A stretch of 64,000 bases of DNA from Nakamurella leprariae (GTDB lineage: Bacteria; Actinomycetota; Actinomycetes; Mycobacteriales; Nakamurellaceae), in contig NZ_JAERWK010000010.1 of assembly GCF_016918035.1 (NCBI RefSeq), forward strand, positions 1 to 64,000. The letters are read 5' to 3'. Shown here in pieces: positions 9,339-19,043 of the stretch. Position numbers and translations under genes: made by a program. Below the pieces are notes generated by a model, which was not told the DNA's origin, searched no databases, and worked only from the letters and a program-made list of their open reading frames with translations. Numbering within the stretch: position 1 is the stretch's first letter; each line of letters begins with the position of its first letter.

Positions 9339-10466
9339 ATGAGCGAGCCGACGACCGCGACGGGGACGACGACCGGTGGCCCGGCCGAGCGGGCGGAGGC
9401 CGCGGGGCTGGGCCGAAGAACGCCGGGCCGGGCGGTGCTGTCCGTGCTCGACCTGGCCACCGTCGGCGCCGGGGTCCCTGTGACGCGGGCGCTGCGCGAC
9501 ACCGCCGAGCTGGCGCAGCTGGCCGAACGCCTCGGCTACCGCCGCTTCTGGGTGGCCGAGCACCACGGCATGCCGGCCGTGGCCTCCGCGTCACCGCCGG
9601 TGGTGCTGGGGCACCTGTCCGCGGTGACGTCCACCATCCGGCTCGGATCCGGTGGGCTCATGCTGCCGAACCACGCCCCGCTCGCCGTGGCCGAGCAGTT
9701 CGCCACCATCGGAGCCTTCGCACCCGGCCGGGTCGACCTCGGCCTGGGCCGCGCCCCCGGCACCGACCAACTCACCGCCTACGCGCTGCGCCGGCGGATG
9801 GAGGACGACCGCACGGACGACATGGCCGACCGGCTCGCCGAACTGCAGCACTTCCTGCGCGGCGACTTCGCCGGTGACCACCCGTTCGGCCGCATCAGGG
9901 TCGTCCCCGACCCGACCGGACTGGTCGTCTGGCTGCTGGGCTCCTCGGACTACTCGGCCCGGCTGGCGGGCCGACTGGGCCTGCCGTTCGCGTTCGCCCA
10001 CCACTTCGCCGGCATGGGCGGCACCACCGAGCAGGCGCTGGACGTCTACCGGTCGTCGTTCCGGCCGTCCGAACTGCTGGACGCGCCGTACTCGATGATC
10101 GGCGTGAACGCGCTGGCTGCGGACGACGAGGAGAGCGCCGCCTACCAGGCCGCCGCGGGAGCGCTGTCGATGGTGCTGCTGCGGCAGGGCCGACTGCAGG
10201 AGACCCCGACGCCGGAGCAGGCCGCGGTCTACCCGTACACGCCGGCCGACCGCGCCACCATCCAGGCGATGCGCGGCACCGCGCTGGTCGGCACGGCTGA
10301 GCAGATCGTGGACGGGCTGGACGACCTGGTCCGCCGGCTCGAGGTGGACGAGCTGATGGTGACCACCCAAGTGCACGGGGCCGCTGTGCGGCGCCGGTCC
10401 TACGAGCTCGTCGCGCAGGCCTGGACAGCACGCCAGCCGGCCGAGCCGACCCCGGTGGCCGGCTGA
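9339..10466 (+). CDS. LLM class flavin-dependent oxidoreductase (luciferase-like)
   Basis: A 375-residue single-domain bacterial luciferase-fold oxidoreductase. Recognisable segments are [49 protein letters not shown] and [13 protein letters not shown], matching the group annotated as MsnO8 or 'alkanal monooxygenase-like'. It probably uses FMNH2 or F420H2; the substrate is unknown. The ATG at 9339 follows GACGAGGAG at suitable distance; the frame is open upstream but without support. Confidence 0.88.
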   Translation: MSEPTTATGTTTGGPAERAEAAGLGRRTPGRAVLSVLDLATVGAGVPVTRALRDTAELAQLAERLGYRRFWVAEHHGMPAVASASPPVVLGHLSAVTSTIRLGSGGLMLPNHAPLAVAEQFATIGAFAPGRVDLGLGRAPGTDQLTAYALRRRMEDDRTDDMADRLAELQHFLRGDFAGDHPFGRIRVVPDPTGLVVWLLGSSDYSARLAGRLGLPFAFAHHFAGMGGTTEQALDVYRSSFRPSELLDAPYSMIGVNALAADDEESAAYQAAAGALSMVLLRQGRLQETPTPEQAAVYPYTPADRATIQAMRGTALVGTAEQIVDGLDDLVRRLEVDELMVTTQVHGAAVRRRSYELVAQAWTARQPAEPTPVAG

Positions 10467-10483
10467 CACCAGGACACCGACCC

Positions 10484-10502
10484 GCGGCGGATCAGCCGCC
10501 GC
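10484..10502. terminator. short GC hairpin between convergent genes
   Basis: GCGGCGG (10484–10490) pairs with CCGCCGC (10496–10502) around a 5-nt loop. It lies between the stop of the flavin oxidoreductase and the converging lipoprotein gene, whose stop codon is inside it. Bidirectional termination is plausible; no T tract. Confidence 0.4.
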
Positions 10503-11223
10503 AGGTGGTGTCGACCCAGGTCTCGAGGTTCGTGAGCGCCTGGGTGACCGCCGGGTCGTCCACGATGGCCAGGGCCTCCGCCCCGCTCGTGCCGTTGGCC
10601 GCGTCCAGTGCGCCGAGCAGCACCTGCACGTCCGGCACCAGTTCCGACGGTACGGACTCGAGCAGCGGTTCGACCGCGGACCGCAGCTCCGCGCCGTCGA
10701 ACGGGGTGTCCGGATCCAGGTAGGGCTGCAGCAGGCCGAGGCCCAGCGCGGCGTACGCGGTGGCCACCGTCGCGCAGTCCTCGTCCCACCCGGGCAGGTC
10801 CTCCAGCCCGGTGAGCTCGGTCGGCAGCGTGAGGTCGGTGGGCAGGTCGAGATCGGTCGGCACAGAGAGGTCGGTCGGCAGCGTCGGCAGGGTGAGATCG
10901 GTCGGCACCGCCAGCGTGGACGCCGGATCGGAGGGGTCCGGGATGATCACCGTCTCGGTCTCGTCGATGGTCAGCTCGGTGCCCCGGGCGGTGGTGGTCG
11001 GCGAAAGGGTGCCCGCCGTGGTACCGCTCGGGCTCGAGCCCGCCGTCCCCATCGCTGCGGGGACGGGCTGCGCAGACCCGCCGACGGCGGACGAACAGGC
11101 GACCGTGACGCCCAGCAGGCAACTGGCCGCGGCCAGCACGGCCGCGGTGCGCCCGCTCAGCCGGCGACGAGCTGCCCGCGACACCGGCTGACGGTCTCGC
11201 TCGGGACGGATGAGTCCGACCAT
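10492..11223 (-). CDS. putative lipoprotein with PTDL repeats
   Basis: A 243-residue (or about 230 from the internal GTG at 11184) secreted protein. A basic n-region and hydrophobic stretch AAVLAAASCLLGVTVAC end in a lipobox, predicting cleavage and lipidation at the Cys. A Thr/Ser/Pro-rich spacer follows, then eight or so degenerate repeats of PTDL/LPT type (about residues 105–140), then a helical domain of unknown fold ending DTTCGG with one Cys pair candidate (EDCAT…TTCGG). No family recognised. It starts just downstream of clpX on the same strand and could be read from its transcript. The DNA repeat (GGTCGGC/CGTCGG units at 10815–10910) is the source of the peptide repeats. Confidence 0.7.
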   Translation of the reverse strand: MVGLIRPERDRQPVSRAARRRLSGRTAAVLAAASCLLGVTVACSSAVGGSAQPVPAAMGTAGSSPSGTTAGTLSPTTTARGTELTIDETETVIIPDPSDPASTLAVPTDLTLPTLPTDLSVPTDLDLPTDLTLPTELTGLEDLPGWDEDCATVATAYAALGLGLLQPYLDPDTPFDGAELRSAVEPLLESVPSELVPDVQVLLGALDAANGTSGAEALAIVDDPAVTQALTNLETWVDTTCGG

Positions 11224-11227
11224 CGGG

Positions 11228-12496
11228 TCAGGCCGACTTCTCCCGCGGCGTGCGCTTGGCGGGCCGCGGCACGATCGTCGGGTAGACGTTGGACCGGACC
11301 GTCTCGGCGGTCACCACGACCCGCTCGACGTCGTCCCGGCCGGGCACCTCGTACATGGCCGGCAGCAAGACCTCTTCCATGATCGCGCGGAGCCCGCGCG
11401 CACCGGTCCCGCGCAGGATGGCCTCGTCGGCGATGGCCTCCAGCGCGTCCGCGTGGAAGTCGAGGGTGACACCGTCCATCTCGAACAGCCGCTGGTACTG
11501 CTTGGACAGCGCATCCCGCGGTTCGGTCAGGATCTTGACCAACGAGTCCTTGTCCAGGTTGGTCACCGAGGCGACGACCGGGAGCCGGCCGATGAACTCC
11601 GGGATGAGCCCGAACTTGATCAGGTCCTCCGGCATGACGTCGGCGAAGACGTCGGAGGAGTCGATGTCGAACTTGGACCGCACCTCCGCACCGAAACCCA
11701 ACCCACGCTTGCCGACCCGCTCGCCGACGATGCGCTCCAGGCCGGCGAAGGCGCCCGCCACGATGAACAGCACGTTGGTGGTGTCGATCTGGATGAACTC
11801 CTGGTGCGGGTGCTTGCGACCGCCCTGCGGCGGCACCGACGCCTGAGTGCCCTCGAGGATCTTCAGCAGGGCCTGCTGGACGCCCTCGCCGGAGACGTCT
11901 CGGGTGATCGACGGGTTCTCCGACTTGCGGGCGATCTTGTCGACCTCGTCGATGTAGACGATGCCGGTCTCGGCCCGCTTGACGTCGTAGTCGGCGGCCT
12001 GGATCAGCTTCAGCAGGATGTTCTCGACGTCCTCACCGACGTACCCGGCCTCGGTGAGCGCAGTGGCGTCGGCGATCGCGAACGGGACGTTCAGCATCTT
12101 GGCCAGCGTCTGGGCCAGATAGGTCTTGCCGCAGCCGGTCGGGCCCAGCATCAGGATGTTCGACTTGGCCAGCTCGACCGGCTCGGGGCCACGGTCGGGG
12201 CCGGCCTGGATCCGCTTGTAGTGGTTGTAGACGGCGACGGACAGTGCCTTCTTGGCGGTGTCCTGGCCGATCACGTACTGGTCGAGGTACTCACGGATGG
12301 CCGTCGGCTTGGGCAGCTCGTCGAGCTTGACCTCGCTGGTCTCGGCGAGCTCCTCTTCGATGATCTCGTTGCACAGATCGATGCACTCATCGCAGATGTA
12401 GACGCCGGGGCCCGCGATGAGCTTGCGGACCTGCTTCTGGCTCTTCCCGCAGAACGAGCACTTCAGCAGGTCTCCCCCGTCACCGATGCGCGCCAT
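11228..12496 (-). CDS. clpX: ATP-dependent Clp protease ATP-binding subunit ClpX
   Basis: ClpX is the AAA+ unfoldase that feeds substrates to ClpP. The 422-residue protein has the N-terminal C4 zinc-binding domain (CSFCGKSQ…CDEC), Walker A GPTGCGKT (about residue 115), Walker [10 protein letters not shown] (about residue 180) and the ClpP-docking LGF loop in [12 protein letters not shown]. The ATG at 12496 gives the standard [18 protein letters not shown] start; the frame extends upstream without conservation. Its own 340-bp upstream gap separates it from clpP2, so it is probably a separate transcript, as in mycobacteria. Confidence 0.97.
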   Translation of the reverse strand: MARIGDGGDLLKCSFCGKSQKQVRKLIAGPGVYICDECIDLCNEIIEEELAETSEVKLDELPKPTAIREYLDQYVIGQDTAKKALSVAVYNHYKRIQAGPDRGPEPVELAKSNILMLGPTGCGKTYLAQTLAKMLNVPFAIADATALTEAGYVGEDVENILLKLIQAADYDVKRAETGIVYIDEVDKIARKSENPSITRDVSGEGVQQALLKILEGTQASVPPQGGRKHPHQEFIQIDTTNVLFIVAGAFAGLERIVGERVGKRGLGFGAEVRSKFDIDSSDVFADVMPEDLIKFGLIPEFIGRLPVVASVTNLDKDSLVKILTEPRDALSKQYQRLFEMDGVTLDFHADALEAIADEAILRGTGARGLRAIMEEVLLPAMYEVPGRDDVERVVVTAETVRSNVYPTIVPRPAKRTPREKSA

Positions 12497-12836
12497 GAGC
12501 CCTCTCGATCTTTCTCCTGGGCAGGTTCCCCAGTTCGGTCGGCGACCAGTTCCCGCACCGTACCGGCTGGTCGGTCGAACGCCGTCGGCAACGCCGCGGT
12601 GATGCAGAAAACACTCGATCCGGGTGTCCGGCCCCGGCAGGCGGGGTCGGACCGGTCGACCCGAGGACCCGTGACCAGCGTAACGACTGGCGCTGACCGG
12701 CGCAGGGACATTCACCCGTCGGGAACCCTGCGTCCAGAAGGGGCCACTCCGGATGGGCCGGCGGCGCCCCGCCGGCCGGCCGGGCCGGCCGCGGCCGGGA
12801 GGACACGAACGGTGTCTCCCCGGCCGGCGGGTCAGC
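12497..12836. other. clpX upstream region / clpP2 downstream region, no gene seen
   Basis: This gap must hold the clpX promoter and, near its right end, the clpP operon terminator (listed separately). Short open frames here are low-complexity and have no recognisable product. Confidence 0.6.
12792..12826 (-). terminator. strong hairpin terminating the clpP operon
   Basis: Two 15-nt arms (12792–12806 and 12812–12826) pair with only two adjacent mismatches around a 5-nt loop. It begins ten bases after the clpP2 stop on the minus strand, so it is well placed to end the clpP1–clpP2 transcript before clpX. Confidence 0.7.
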
Positions 12837-13502
12837 TCAGGCCTCGACCTTGCGGTAGTTCAGCACGTCGTCGATGAGGCCGTAGTCCTTGGCCTCGGCG
12901 GCGGTGAGGATCTTGTCGCGGTCGATGTCGACCCGGACCTCCTCGGCCGACTTGTTCGAGTGCCGCGCCAGGATCTCCTCGAGCGCCGAGCGCATCCGAC
13001 CGATCTCGCGCGCCTGGATCTCCAGGTCGGACACCTGGCCGTACACGCCCTCGGTGGCGGGCTGGTGGATCAGGATCCGCGAGTTCGGCAGCGCCATGCG
13101 CATTCCCTGCGATCCTGCGGCCAGCAGCACGGCCGCAGCGGACGCGGCCTGCCCCAGGCACACGGTCCGGATGTGCGGGCGGACGTACTGCATCGTGTCG
13201 TAGATGGCCGTCATCGAGGTGAACGAGCCGCCGGGCGAGTTGATGTACATGATGATCTCGCGGTCCGGGTCGGTGGACTCCAGCGTCAGCAGCTGAGCCA
13301 TCACATCGTTGGCGGACGCGTCGTCGATCTGCACGCCGAGGAAGATGATCCGCTCCTCGAACAGCTTGTTGTACGGGTTGGACTCCTTGACCCCGTAGCT
13401 GGTCCGCTCGACGAACGACGGGAGGATGTACCGCGCCTGCGGCAGGTTCAAGGCGTTGCCGTGGGCCAGCCCGCCGGGCATCTGGTGGCCGTTCTTGTTC
13501 AC
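12837..13502 (-). CDS. clpP2: ATP-dependent Clp protease proteolytic subunit 2
   Basis: One of the two ClpP subunits that form the mixed ClpP1P2 tetradecamer in actinobacteria. Catalytic Ser lies in [14 protein letters not shown] (about residue 117) and His in NSRILIHQP (about 142). The [10 protein letters not shown] and [20 protein letters not shown] segments are specific to the ClpP2 type of M. tuberculosis. The GTG at 13502 has an AGGAG site eight bases upstream and gives 221 residues; a longer open frame to 13583 runs into the clpP1 tail region and is rejected. It follows clpP1 by 52 bp. Confidence 0.95.
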   Translation of the reverse strand: MNKNGHQMPGGLAHGNALNLPQARYILPSFVERTSYGVKESNPYNKLFEERIIFLGVQIDDASANDVMAQLLTLESTDPDREIIMYINSPGGSFTSMTAIYDTMQYVRPHIRTVCLGQAASAAAVLLAAGSQGMRMALPNSRILIHQPATEGVYGQVSDLEIQAREIGRMRSALEEILARHSNKSAEEVRVDIDRDKILTAAEAKDYGLIDDVLNYRKVEA

Positions 13503-13554
13503 TGTGCGCTCCTGCTCTGCTGGTCGGTCCTGGTCCCGGTGGGGGATCCGGCCG

Positions 13555-14184
13555 TCACTGCTTGGCTCCGGCGCCGGTGGCACCGCCGGCGGCCGGACCG
13601 CCCGGCTGGTCGGCGGCGCGGCTGACGACCCGGTCGATGAAGCCGTACTCGAGCGCCTCCTGGGCGGTGAACCAGCGGTCGCGGTCCTGGTCGACCTCGA
13701 TGCGCTCGAGCGGCTGCCCGGTGTGCAGGGACTGCAGCTCGGTGAGCTCCCGCTTGCTCTTGGTGAGCATGTCGGCCTGGATGGCGATGTCCGCGGCGGT
13801 GCCGCCCACGCCGGCCGACGGCTGGTGCATCAGGATCCGGGTGTGGGGCAGCGCGGAGCGCTTCCCCTTGGCCCCGGCAGTGAGCAGGAACTGCCCCATG
13901 GAGGCGGCCAGGCCCATGGCGATGGTGGCCACGTCCGGCTCGATCAACTGCATGGTGTCGTAGATCGCCATGCCCGCGGTGACGCTGCCACCGGGCGAGT
14001 TGATGTAGAGGGTGATGTCCTTCTCGGGGTCCTCGGCGGCCAGCAGCAGGAGCTGGGCGGTGATCTCGTTGGCGTTGGTGTCACGCACCTCGGAGCCCAG
14101 GATGATGATGCGCTCGCGCAGCAGCCGTTCGGACACCGAGTCGTTCAGGGACAGTCCCGGCGTCCCGCGCATGACCGCGGGCAT
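13555..14184 (-). CDS. clpP1: ATP-dependent Clp protease proteolytic subunit 1
   Basis: Partner of ClpP2 in the Clp protease. Ser in [11 protein letters not shown] (about residue 91) and His in HTRILMHQP (about 117) mark the active site; [19 protein letters not shown] and [18 protein letters not shown] match mycobacterial ClpP1. Start is uncertain: ATG 14184 is used, ATG 14172 would match the M. tuberculosis length best, and a TTG at 14244 has the best ribosome site (AGGAG at seven bases). The N-terminus is normally removed by processing. A Gly/Ala-rich tail of about 20 residues extends beyond the usual end. Confidence 0.94.
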   Translation of the reverse strand: MPAVMRGTPGLSLNDSVSERLLRERIIILGSEVRDTNANEITAQLLLLAAEDPEKDITLYINSPGGSVTAGMAIYDTMQLIEPDVATIAMGLAASMGQFLLTAGAKGKRSALPHTRILMHQPSAGVGGTAADIAIQADMLTKSKRELTELQSLHTGQPLERIEVDQDRDRWFTAQEALEYGFIDRVVSRAADQPGGPAAGGATGAGAKQ

Positions 14185-14520
14185 GACCTCCGGGGCGGCC
14201 GACGTCAACCGCCGCAGCGCGGCGAGGGGGGAACGGTGGCTCAACGGACAGCTCCTCACGAGAAGGGTCGCGTCGCGGCAGGGCCGATGAGTGACGCGTG
14301 GTCGGGCGGCCCACCACTCGGGTCCCGACGGGGAACCGCCGCGGTGGACGTGCTCCGACAGTAACCACGGCAGGTGCGCTGCCGCCGGGAGGGGCGGCAC
14401 TGTTCGCTGTCGGCGTGACCGACCGTGGCGGCCCCGGGGACACGACAGCCGCCCCGGCGGACCGGGGCGGCTGTCGGGAGGAGCCGGGCAGGACCGGACG
14501 CGTCGCGGGGACGCCGACGG
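14185..14520. other. clpP1 upstream region, no gene seen
   Basis: Holds the clpP1 promoter/leader and the tig terminator listed separately. The TTG at 14244 with its AGGAG site means the true clpP1 start may lie inside this gap. Nothing else is recognisable. Confidence 0.55.
14444..14475 (-). terminator. strong hairpin downstream of tig
   Basis: A perfect 13-bp stem (14444–14456 with 14463–14475) and 6-nt loop lies 45 bases beyond the tig stop on the minus strand. The stability suggests factor-independent termination between tig and the clpP operon. Confidence 0.75.
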
Positions 14521-16083
14521 TCAGTCCTTGGTCGGCTGTGCGTCCTGCGTGTCGGCCGCCAGCGTGTCCCCGTCCGGCGAGTCGGCGTAGGCGTCGCTGT
14601 CGGCGGCGTCCGGATCGGCGGCCTCGGCGTCGACCGCCTCGATGGCCGCGGCGTCCGCCTCGTCGACAGCGTCATCGGCAGCGTCATCGGCAGCGTCGTC
14701 GTCAGCTGACACGGTGGCCACGTCGATGACGTCGGGACCGTCGGACTCGTCCTCGGCGACCTCCTCGACACCGAAGAGCTCCGGCACGTTGAGCGTGTTG
14801 CCCGACGCGTCGGTCACGGTGGCCTGCTCGACGGCGGCGGCCAGCGCCTTGCCCCGCCGCACGTCGGAGAACACCGCGGCGATCTGACCGGTCTCCTGCA
14901 GCCGCTGGAAGTACTGCTCCGGCGGCACGCCGATGCGCTGGGCATTGAACAGCAGCCGCTGGGTGAACTCCTCCTGGCTGACCCCGAGCTGGGCCTGCTC
15001 GGCCATGGCGTCCAGCAGCAGCTGGGTGCGGACGGCCTGCTCGGAGCTCTCGCGCACCTCTGCGTCGAACTCCTGGCGGGTCTTGCCTTCACCCTCGAGG
15101 TACGCGGCGAACGCCTCCTCGTTGTGGTCGAAGGCATGCACGGCGTCGTGCTCGCGCACCTCCACCTCGGCCTTGACCACGCCCGCCGGCGCCGGGATGT
15201 CCACCGCGGCCAGCAGAGCCTCGAGCACCTTGTCCCGGGCCTGCGCGCCACGCTCCAGGTTCTTCACCCGGGTGATCTTCTCGACCAGGTCGGTGCGCAG
15301 CTCGTCCACGGTGTCGAACTCCGACGCCAGCTGCGCGAACTCGTCATCCACCTCGGGCAGGACGCGCTCCTGGACGGCGGTGACCGTGACGGTGACGTCG
15401 GCCTCCTGGCCGGCGAACTCGCCGGCGACCAGGTTGGTCCGGAAGGTCGCGAGGTCGCCGGCGGACATGCCGACCAGCGTGTCGTCGAGGCCGTCGACCA
15501 GATCGCCGGTGCCGACCCGGTAGCTCAGACCGTCGGTCGCCGCGTCGGTGAGCTCGCGGTCGCCGACCGCGGCGCGCAGGTCGATCGTGACCAGGTCACC
15601 GTCGGCGGCGGCCCGGTCGACCGCGGTGGTGGTGGCGAACCGCTCGCGCAGGGCGTCGATCTGCTCCTGCACGTCCGCGTCGGTGATCTCCAGGTCGTCG
15701 ACGGTCACCGAGACCGTCGACGCGTCGGGGACCTCGAACTGCGGCCGGATGTCGACCTCGGCGGTGAACTCGATCGACTCGTTGTCGTCGACACGGGTGA
15801 CCTCGATCTCCGGCTGGCCCAGCACGGCCAGCTCGGACTCCGACACGGCCTGGCCGTACTTGACCGGCACGGCGTCATTGACCACCTCGGACAGCACCGC
15901 CCCGCGCCCCAGCCGGGCGTCCAGGATGCGGGCCGGGACCTTGCCCGGCCGGAAGCCCGGCACGCGCACCTGGCCGGCGAGGGCCTTGTACGCCTTGTCG
16001 AACTGCGGCTTGAGCTCGTCGAACGGGACCTCGACGGTGAGCTTCACCCGAGTCGGGTTCAGGTGCTCGACAGTGCTCTTCAC
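14521..16083 (-). CDS. tig: trigger factor
   Basis: Ribosome-bound chaperone and peptidyl-prolyl isomerase. The protein opens with KSTVEHLNPTRVKLTVEVPF and GFRPGKVPARIL, the ribosome-binding domain with its signature loop, followed by an FKBP-like domain (about residues 155–245) and the helical C-terminal domain. The GTG at 16083 has a GAGGAG site about ten bases upstream; the frame extends through tRNA-Pro but that is not coding. At 520 residues it is longer than E. coli Tig because of an acidic Asp/Ala/Glu tail of about 75 residues, common in actinobacteria and here built from short DDAA repeats. Confidence 0.95.
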   Translation of the reverse strand: MKSTVEHLNPTRVKLTVEVPFDELKPQFDKAYKALAGQVRVPGFRPGKVPARILDARLGRGAVLSEVVNDAVPVKYGQAVSESELAVLGQPEIEVTRVDDNESIEFTAEVDIRPQFEVPDASTVSVTVDDLEITDADVQEQIDALRERFATTTAVDRAAADGDLVTIDLRAAVGDRELTDAATDGLSYRVGTGDLVDGLDDTLVGMSAGDLATFRTNLVAGEFAGQEADVTVTVTAVQERVLPEVDDEFAQLASEFDTVDELRTDLVEKITRVKNLERGAQARDKVLEALLAAVDIPAPAGVVKAEVEVREHDAVHAFDHNEEAFAAYLEGEGKTRQEFDAEVRESSEQAVRTQLLLDAMAEQAQLGVSQEEFTQRLLFNAQRIGVPPEQYFQRLQETGQIAAVFSDVRRGKALAAAVEQATVTDASGNTLNVPELFGVEEVAEDESDGPDVIDVATVSADDDAADDAADDAVDEADAAAIEAVDAEAADPDAADSDAYADSPDGDTLAADTQDAQPTKD

Positions 16084-16166
16084 GGTGGTGGACTCCTCGG
16101 TGCGGGGATCGGGCCGGATGGCCCTCCGACCGGGGGCCGACCGGGTGGTCAGCACGGATTGACCGC

Positions 16167-16246
<80 letters not shown>

Positions 16247-16422
16247 CCGGCGGGGCGCATCCTGCACCCAGGGCGCAGCACCACCGACCCGGCGAGCTTA
16301 GCCCGGGCGCTACGATGGACCGGTCCGGTCGGACGGGCGGCGATCACCCAGGTGGTCGCGCTGCGGTCCGGCGGCGCGGTGCGATCCCGACGGATCGGTC
16401 CACCTGCACCTTCCGGACGATC

Positions 16423-16493
16423 GCGGGCGTAGCTCAATGGTAGAGCCTCAGTCTTCCAAACTGATGACGCGAGTTCGATTCTCGTCGCCCGCT
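16423..16493 (+). tRNA. tRNA-Gly(TCC)
   Basis: Acceptor GCGGGCG pairs with CGCCCGC, anticodon stem TCAGT/ACTGA holds CTTCCAA with anticodon TCC, and the T loop is TTCGATT. CCA is not encoded. A TACGAT hexamer near 16310 could be part of its promoter. Confidence 0.95.
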
Positions 16494-16696
16494 CCGCACC
16501 GGGCAGGACCGGCGTCCGCCACCGGTCGCGCCCGGCGCGGGCGTGCCAGTGCTGGCGGCGCCCGCCCGGGCCGTGCACGACGGCGTCCTACGATCTCGGG
16601 GTGCGGGACCGCGCTCCGGTCCCCCGGACCGTCCCCGACCACCGACGCCCGGGGCAGACGGATCCACCGTGTCCCACGCAGAGGGAAGTGTCAGTC

Positions 16697-17920
16697 ATGA
16701 CCGTGCGCAAGGTCGCCCTGCTCACCGCCGGGGGATTCGCCCCGTGCCTGTCGTCGGCCGTCGGTGGCCTGATCGAGCGGTACACGACGGTCGCACCCGA
16801 CGTCGAGATCATCGGCTACCGGTACGGCTACCAGGGACTGCTCAGCGGGTCGTCGATGCCGGTGACGCCGGACGTCCGCGAGGGCGCCGGCCTGTTGCAC
16901 TCCTTCGGCGGCTCACCGCTGGGCAACTCCCGGGTCAAGCTGACCAACGCGGCCGACCTGGTCGCCCGCGGATTGATCGGCGAGGGCGAGGACCCGCTGG
17001 CCGTCGCCGCCCAGCGCCTGACCGAGGACGGGGTGGACGTCCTGCACACCATCGGCGGGGACGACACCAACACCACCGCCGCGGACCTGGCCGCCCACCT
17101 GCGCGACCACGGTCACGACCTCACCGTCGTGGGCCTGCCCAAGACCATCGACAACGACATCATCCCGATCAAGCAGTCACTCGGGGCCTGGACCGCGGCC
17201 CAGGAGGGCGCCCGGTTCGCCCGGAACATCGTGGCGGAGCACAACTCCGGCTCGCGGATGCTGATCGTCCACGAGGTGATGGGGCGGCACTGCGGGTGGC
17301 TCACCGCGGCGACGGCCTCCGCGTACCGCGACTGGTTGGCCGGCCGGCAGTGGCTGCCCGAGTTCGGTCTCGATCTCCCCGGCTGGGACGTGCACGGTGT
17401 GTACCTGCCGGAGGCGGCGCTGGACTTCGAGGCGGAGGTCGCGCGGCTGACTGAGGTGATGGACCGGGTCGGCAACGTCACGCTGTTCGTGTCCGAGGGC
17501 GCCGGGATGGACACCATCGTCGAGCAGCTCACCGCGTCCGGCCAGGACGTGCCCCGCGACCCGTTCGGTCACGTCAAGCTGGACAAGATCAACCCGGGCC
17601 AGTGGTTCGCCGACCGGTTCGCCGACCGGCTGGGCGCGCAGAAGGTCATGGTGCAGAAGTCGGGGTACTTCTCCCGGTCGGCGCCCGCCGGCGAGGCCGA
17701 CCTGCGGTTGATCCGGTCGATGACCGACCTGGCCGTCACCGTGGCCCTGGACGGGCACGCGGGGGTGATCGGTGAGGACACCGAGCGGGGCGGCGAACTG
17801 CGGGCCATCGAGTTCGAGCGGATCAAGGGCGGCAAGGCGTTCGACCTGGACACCGACTGGTACCGGGCACTGCTCACCGACATCGGGCAGCCGCGGGCTG
17901 TCCCGGTCGGCACGGTCTGA
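16697..17920 (+). CDS. pfp: pyrophosphate-type 6-phosphofructokinase
   Basis: Phosphorylates fructose 6-phosphate in glycolysis. The phosphoryl-donor loop reads GGDDTNTTA (about residues 118–126); Asp after GGD where ATP enzymes have GGDGS is the established marker of pyrophosphate dependence. The PKTIDND catalytic loop (about 148–154) and MGRHCGWL (about 194) are present. Length 407 residues suits the PPi-PFK group found in actinobacteria. The ATG at 16697 has AGAGGGA nine bases before it; an in-frame GTG at 16688 has too little spacing. Donor specificity is inferred from the motif, not tested. Confidence 0.9.
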   Translation: MTVRKVALLTAGGFAPCLSSAVGGLIERYTTVAPDVEIIGYRYGYQGLLSGSSMPVTPDVREGAGLLHSFGGSPLGNSRVKLTNAADLVARGLIGEGEDPLAVAAQRLTEDGVDVLHTIGGDDTNTTAADLAAHLRDHGHDLTVVGLPKTIDNDIIPIKQSLGAWTAAQEGARFARNIVAEHNSGSRMLIVHEVMGRHCGWLTAATASAYRDWLAGRQWLPEFGLDLPGWDVHGVYLPEAALDFEAEVARLTEVMDRVGNVTLFVSEGAGMDTIVEQLTASGQDVPRDPFGHVKLDKINPGQWFADRFADRLGAQKVMVQKSGYFSRSAPAGEADLRLIRSMTDLAVTVALDGHAGVIGEDTERGGELRAIEFERIKGGKAFDLDTDWYRALLTDIGQPRAVPVGTV

Positions 17921-17942
17921 GTCGCGGTCCGGTCGGACGGCC

Positions 17943-18509
17943 ATGAGCGAGGGACCGTCGCCGGGGTCGCCCGACCCCGCGACGGGCGGGCCGACCCCCG
18001 GACCGCCGGTCGTCCCGGACGACCGGGCCGGCGCAGCGGGCAGCGCCCGGCGACGGCACCGGACGCGACGGACGGCCGCCCCGTCCGCTTCCGATCGTGC
18101 GCCGGGGCCCGAAGCAGCCGTGCGATCGGCCCCCGGAGAGCCGCCGGTCACCACCGCGGACGAGCAGGGCTCGGGCGGCCGGCCGGCTCCTGACACGGCC
18201 TCGCCCGCCGCGGGGCCGGCCGATCCGGGGACCGATGCGGGGGGACCGGCACGGTCGGGAGCCGCGGGCCGCCCGGCTCGGCGGGCCCGTGGCGGACGCC
18301 GGACGACCGGAGGACCGGATCTGGGCGACCGTCCGGACCGGGGCACGCAACTGCCCTGGCTCGACGCCGTCCGAGCCCGGGAGGTCGCCGTGCCGTCGGC
18401 CGCCGACCTGCGCGCCGCCGACGGGGAGGTCGTGCTGGTGCGCCGGCACTGGGTCCCGCCGACGGAGGTGCGACGGGGCCGGTCCGACGCCGGATCCGGG
18501 ACCGACTGA
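17943..18509 (+). CDS. hypothetical protein, Pro/Gly/Arg-rich with conserved-looking C-terminus
   Basis: A 188-residue frame starting 22 bases after pfp. The first 125 residues are low-complexity Pro, Gly, Ala and Arg with no predictable fold. The last 60 (QLPWLDAVRAREVAVPSAAD…VVLVRRHWVPPTEVRRGR) look like a genuine small domain with aromatic and aliphatic residues in order. No family recognised. Codon third positions are G/C-rich in this frame, but so are other frames, so coding status is only probable. It may be co-transcribed with pfp. Confidence 0.5.
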   Translation: MSEGPSPGSPDPATGGPTPGPPVVPDDRAGAAGSARRRHRTRRTAAPSASDRAPGPEAAVRSAPGEPPVTTADEQGSGGRPAPDTASPAAGPADPGTDAGGPARSGAAGRPARRARGGRRTTGGPDLGDRPDRGTQLPWLDAVRAREVAVPSAADLRAADGEVVLVRRHWVPPTEVRRGRSDAGSGTD

Positions 18510-18533
18510 ACGCCGGCCCGGGCCGGACGAGGG

Positions 18534-19004
18534 TCAGTCGGACAGCTCGGGCGCCACCGGGTCGGCTTCGTACTCCGCCAGCATCCCGATCCGCCGCTCG
18601 TGCCGGGGGTCGTGGCTGAACGGCGTGGCCAGGAACAGCTCGACGAGTCGGGTGGCCGTCGGAACGTCGTGCATGCGGGCACCCACGGACACGACATTGG
18701 CGTCGTTGTGCTGCCGGGCCAGGGTCGCGGTGTCCTCGTTCCAGGCCAGGGCGGCCCGGACCCCACGCACCTTGTTGGCGGCGATCTGCTCGCCGTTGCC
18801 CGACCCGCCGATGACCACGCCCAGGCTGCCGTCGTCGGCGACCACCCGGCGACCGGTCTCCAGGCAGAACGGCGGGTAGTCGTCCTGCGGATCGTAGTGA
18901 TGGGCACCGACGTCGACGACGTCGTGACCGAGACCGCCAAGGTGCTCGATCAGGTGGGCCTTGAGCTCGAAGCCGGCGTGATCCGAACCGATGTAGACGC
19001 GCAT
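18534..19004 (-). CDS. rpiB: ribose-5-phosphate isomerase B
   Basis: Interconverts ribose 5-phosphate and ribulose 5-phosphate in the pentose phosphate pathway. The 156-residue protein begins MRVYIGSDHAGFELK, with the phosphate and substrate residues Asp and His, has GGSGNGEQIAANKV (anion hole and phosphate-binding loop) and ARQHNDANVVSVGARM, as in mycobacterial RpiB (Rv2465c). It sits next to the DsbA-like gene as in M. tuberculosis, with a universal stress protein gene between. Confidence 0.95.
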   Translation of the reverse strand: MRVYIGSDHAGFELKAHLIEHLGGLGHDVVDVGAHHYDPQDDYPPFCLETGRRVVADDGSLGVVIGGSGNGEQIAANKVRGVRAALAWNEDTATLARQHNDANVVSVGARMHDVPTATRLVELFLATPFSHDPRHERRIGMLAEYEADPVAPELSD

Positions 19005-19043
19005 GGCGTCAGTGTGGCAGGTGCCCGCTCGGTGGTCGGCAGG

